A model generated the notes under the pieces. That model searched no databases. It saw nothing but the letters and a program-made list of their open reading frames with translations, and was not told the origin of the DNA. Shown piece by piece: positions 5,955-7,427 of a DNA stretch of 7,427 nt (position 1 is the stretch's first letter; each line of letters starts with the position of its first letter). The DNA comes from Bacteroidaceae bacterium (GTDB lineage Bacteria > Bacteroidota > Bacteroidia > Bacteroidales > Bacteroidaceae). The stretch is from assembly GCA_023227685.1 (NCBI GenBank), contig JALNVG010000122.1, positions 1 through 7,427 on the forward strand. Direction: 5' to 3'. A program made the position numbers and the translations under genes.

Positions 5955-7358
5955 ATGGAAATACAAAGATTTAATAAAACATTAAAAGGAACTGTAGTAA
6001 TAGGTGATCTTTTTCTTCTTGACGTAATTTTTCTTTTGTGTTTTTACTTTGCAAATAATAATGCCATCACAATCGGTTCTTCCGATTTTTTACTAAGACA
6101 AATCATTTTGCAGGACTTATGTTATCTGGTGTGCAACGCATATTCAGGTGTAATTTTATATCATCGATTATTAAAGCCTGATCAGATAGCTATAAAAGTT
6201 CTTCGAAACGTAGTACTTTATTCTCTGCTATCACTTAGTATAATGGGATTCACTTGTACTACAATCAATTTTTCTTTTCAATTTTTCATTCTTTTCTATT
6301 CACTACTGGCTATTTCCATTTTTATATATCGAATAAGTGTTCGTCATTTATTAAAAAGATATCGCAGTCGAGGTAATAACATAAGGCCCGTATTACTCGC
6401 AGGATCAAACAATAATATTGTGGAATTATATCACTCATTGGCAGATGACTCGACTTCCGGCTACCGTGTCATGGGGTATTTTGAAGATTTCCCATCGAAC
6501 AATTTCCCTGACGAGGTTAAATACTTAGGCAAAATAGATGAAATCATACCTTATCTTAAACTAAAGTCGATACATAATCTGTACTGCTGTCTTCCATCCT
6601 CACGTGAAAAAGAAATTGTACCGATTATCAATTATTGCGAGAATCATTTCATCCGTTTTTACAGCGTCCCGAATATACACAATTACCTGAAGCGTCAAAT
6701 GCATTTGGAAATAATCGGTAATGTGCCGGTACTAAGCATAAGAAACGAACCCTTAGCGACCGCTGAAAATCAATTACTAAAAAGACTTTTCGATATAATA
6801 TTCTCACTTATTTTTCTTTGTACGATATTTCCCATCATTTATGTTATTATCGGCATCGCTATTAAAAGAAGCTCACCCGGTCCGATCATTTTTAAGCAAA
6901 AACGAACGGGACAAGATGGTAAAGAATTCATGTGTTATAAATTTCGTTCCATGAAAATAAATACCGAAAGTGATACCATGCAGGCAACTAAAGATGATCC
7001 GCGTAAAACAAGAGTCGGCGATTTTATAAGAAAGACCAATATTGACGAAATGCCCCAATTCATCAATGTATTATTGGGAAGTATGTCGGTGGTCGGCCCT
7101 CGTCCCCACATGTTAAGGCATACAGAAGAATATTCAAAACTGATTAATAAGTTTATGGTCAGACATTATGTAAAACCCGGATTGACAGGCTGGGCTCAGA
7201 TCACAGGTTTTCGTGGTGAAACCCAAGAACTTTGGCAAATGGAAGGGCGCGTACAGAGAGATATCTGGTATATCGAACACTGGACATTCTTTCTTGACCT
7301 GTATATTATCTATAAGACCATAGTCAACATTCTTCATGGCGATAAAGAAGCCTATTGA
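5955..7358 (+). CDS. Undecaprenyl-phosphate sugar phosphotransferase (WcaJ/CpsE-like polyprenyl glycosylphosphotransferase)
   Basis: This 467-residue inner-membrane enzyme would move a sugar-1-phosphate from a UDP-sugar to undecaprenyl phosphate, the first step in assembling an exopolysaccharide, capsule or O-antigen repeat. There are four hydrophobic segments at about 13-33, 46-70, 83-101 and 106-128. A Rossmann-like region follows (VLLAGSNNNI near 146-155, then GYRVMGYFED). The bacterial sugar transferase domain starts at KRLFDI (276-281). That domain has a membrane helix with a central Pro (P293), SPGPIIFKQKRTGQDG (307-322), YKFRSM (328-333), the catalytic Asp-Glu pair D364-E365 in NIDEMPQF, SVVGPRPH (378-385), KPGLTGWAQI (407-416) and WYIEHWTFFLDLYII. 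Length and motifs are complete, so it should be active. The sugar (glucose, galactose or another) cannot be read from sequence. The start at 5955 fits the promoter. A possible next gene begins at its stop codon. Confidence 0.92.
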   Translation: MEIQRFNKTLKGTVVIGDLFLLDVIFLLCFYFANNNAITIGSSDFLLRQIILQDLCYLVCNAYSGVILYHRLLKPDQIAIKVLRNVVLYSLLSLSIMGFTCTTINFSFQFFILFYSLLAISIFIYRISVRHLLKRYRSRGNNIRPVLLAGSNNNIVELYHSLADDSTSGYRVMGYFEDFPSNNFPDEVKYLGKIDEIIPYLKLKSIHNLYCCLPSSREKEIVPIINYCENHFIRFYSVPNIHNYLKRQMHLEIIGNVPVLSIRNEPLATAENQLLKRLFDIIFSLIFLCTIFPIIYVIIGIAIKRSSPGPIIFKQKRTGQDGKEFMCYKFRSMKINTESDTMQATKDDPRKTRVGDFIRKTNIDEMPQFINVLLGSMSVVGPRPHMLRHTEEYSKLINKFMVRHYVKPGLTGWAQITGFRGETQELWQMEGRVQRDIWYIEHWTFFLDLYIIYKTIVNILHGDKEAY

Positions 7359-7427
7359 TTAAAGAACTAAAACGAGAAAAAGACGCTACGGATTGGTTTG
7401 ATGATAATTTGCCAAACCCTTCTTTAA
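7355..7427 (+). CDS. Possible start of the next gene, truncated at the right edge
   Basis: A frame opens with TTG at 7355, overlapping the transferase TGA (7356-7358), and stays open to the window end (24 codons: L/M-IKELKREKDATDWFDDN...). An in-frame TAA at 7343 means translation cannot begin much earlier, and there is no ATG in this frame within the window. The composition looks protein-like but the fragment is too short to assign. A TTG start is uncommon in Bacteroidetes, so this could also be non-coding. If real, it would be translationally coupled to the transferase. Confidence 0.3.
   Translation, partial: MIKELKREKDATDWFDDNLPNPSL

Overview
The window looks like chromosomal DNA of a Bacteroidales bacterium (Bacteroides or a close relative). 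The evidence is a type III (GlnN) glutamine synthetase, an S41 protease-like lipoprotein of the kind common in this order, a Bacteroides-type sugar kinase ending in the subfamily's usual GDF...SVDEV...GRVQR-like tail, start codons without a clear Shine-Dalgarno sequence, and four promoter boxes matching the Bacteroidetes -7 element TAnnTTTG. Base composition is low to moderate in GC, with no abrupt change and no mobile element. A species cannot be named from this.

Layout. Positions 1-732 (+) hold the 3' end of glnN, followed by a hairpin and a terminator. From about 913, a promoter drives an ammonium channel gene (1001-2329, +). Together these two genes form a nitrogen-assimilation pair: ammonium uptake, then its fixation into glutamine. 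They appear to be separate transcription units. No glnK (PII) gene is present in the window. A strong hairpin at 2351-2394 lies between the converging amt gene and a minus-strand pair. That pair is a KdgK-like PfkB sugar kinase (4257-3217) and, downstream of it, an HdeD/DUF308 membrane protein with a long acidic tail (3104-2418).

The divergent region 4258-4459 holds a promoter in each direction and a 23-bp near-palindrome on the kinase side. To the right, on the plus strand, is a lipoprotein of the S41 family (start near 4460, end 5854). It keeps the PDZ and S41 scaffold, but by eye it lacks both catalytic residues, the Ser and the Lys. It is followed by an initiating polysaccharide glycosylphosphotransferase (5955-7358) with its own promoter, which may mark the start of an exopolysaccharide or capsule locus. 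A further reading frame may begin at 7355, overlapping the transferase stop, and runs off the right edge.

Most of the window is ordinary core genome. The observations most worth a second look are the apparently non-catalytic S41 lipoprotein, the palindrome at the kinase promoter, and a five-codon mini-ORF that overlaps the amt start codon. I see no clear evidence of a wholly new multi-gene system.
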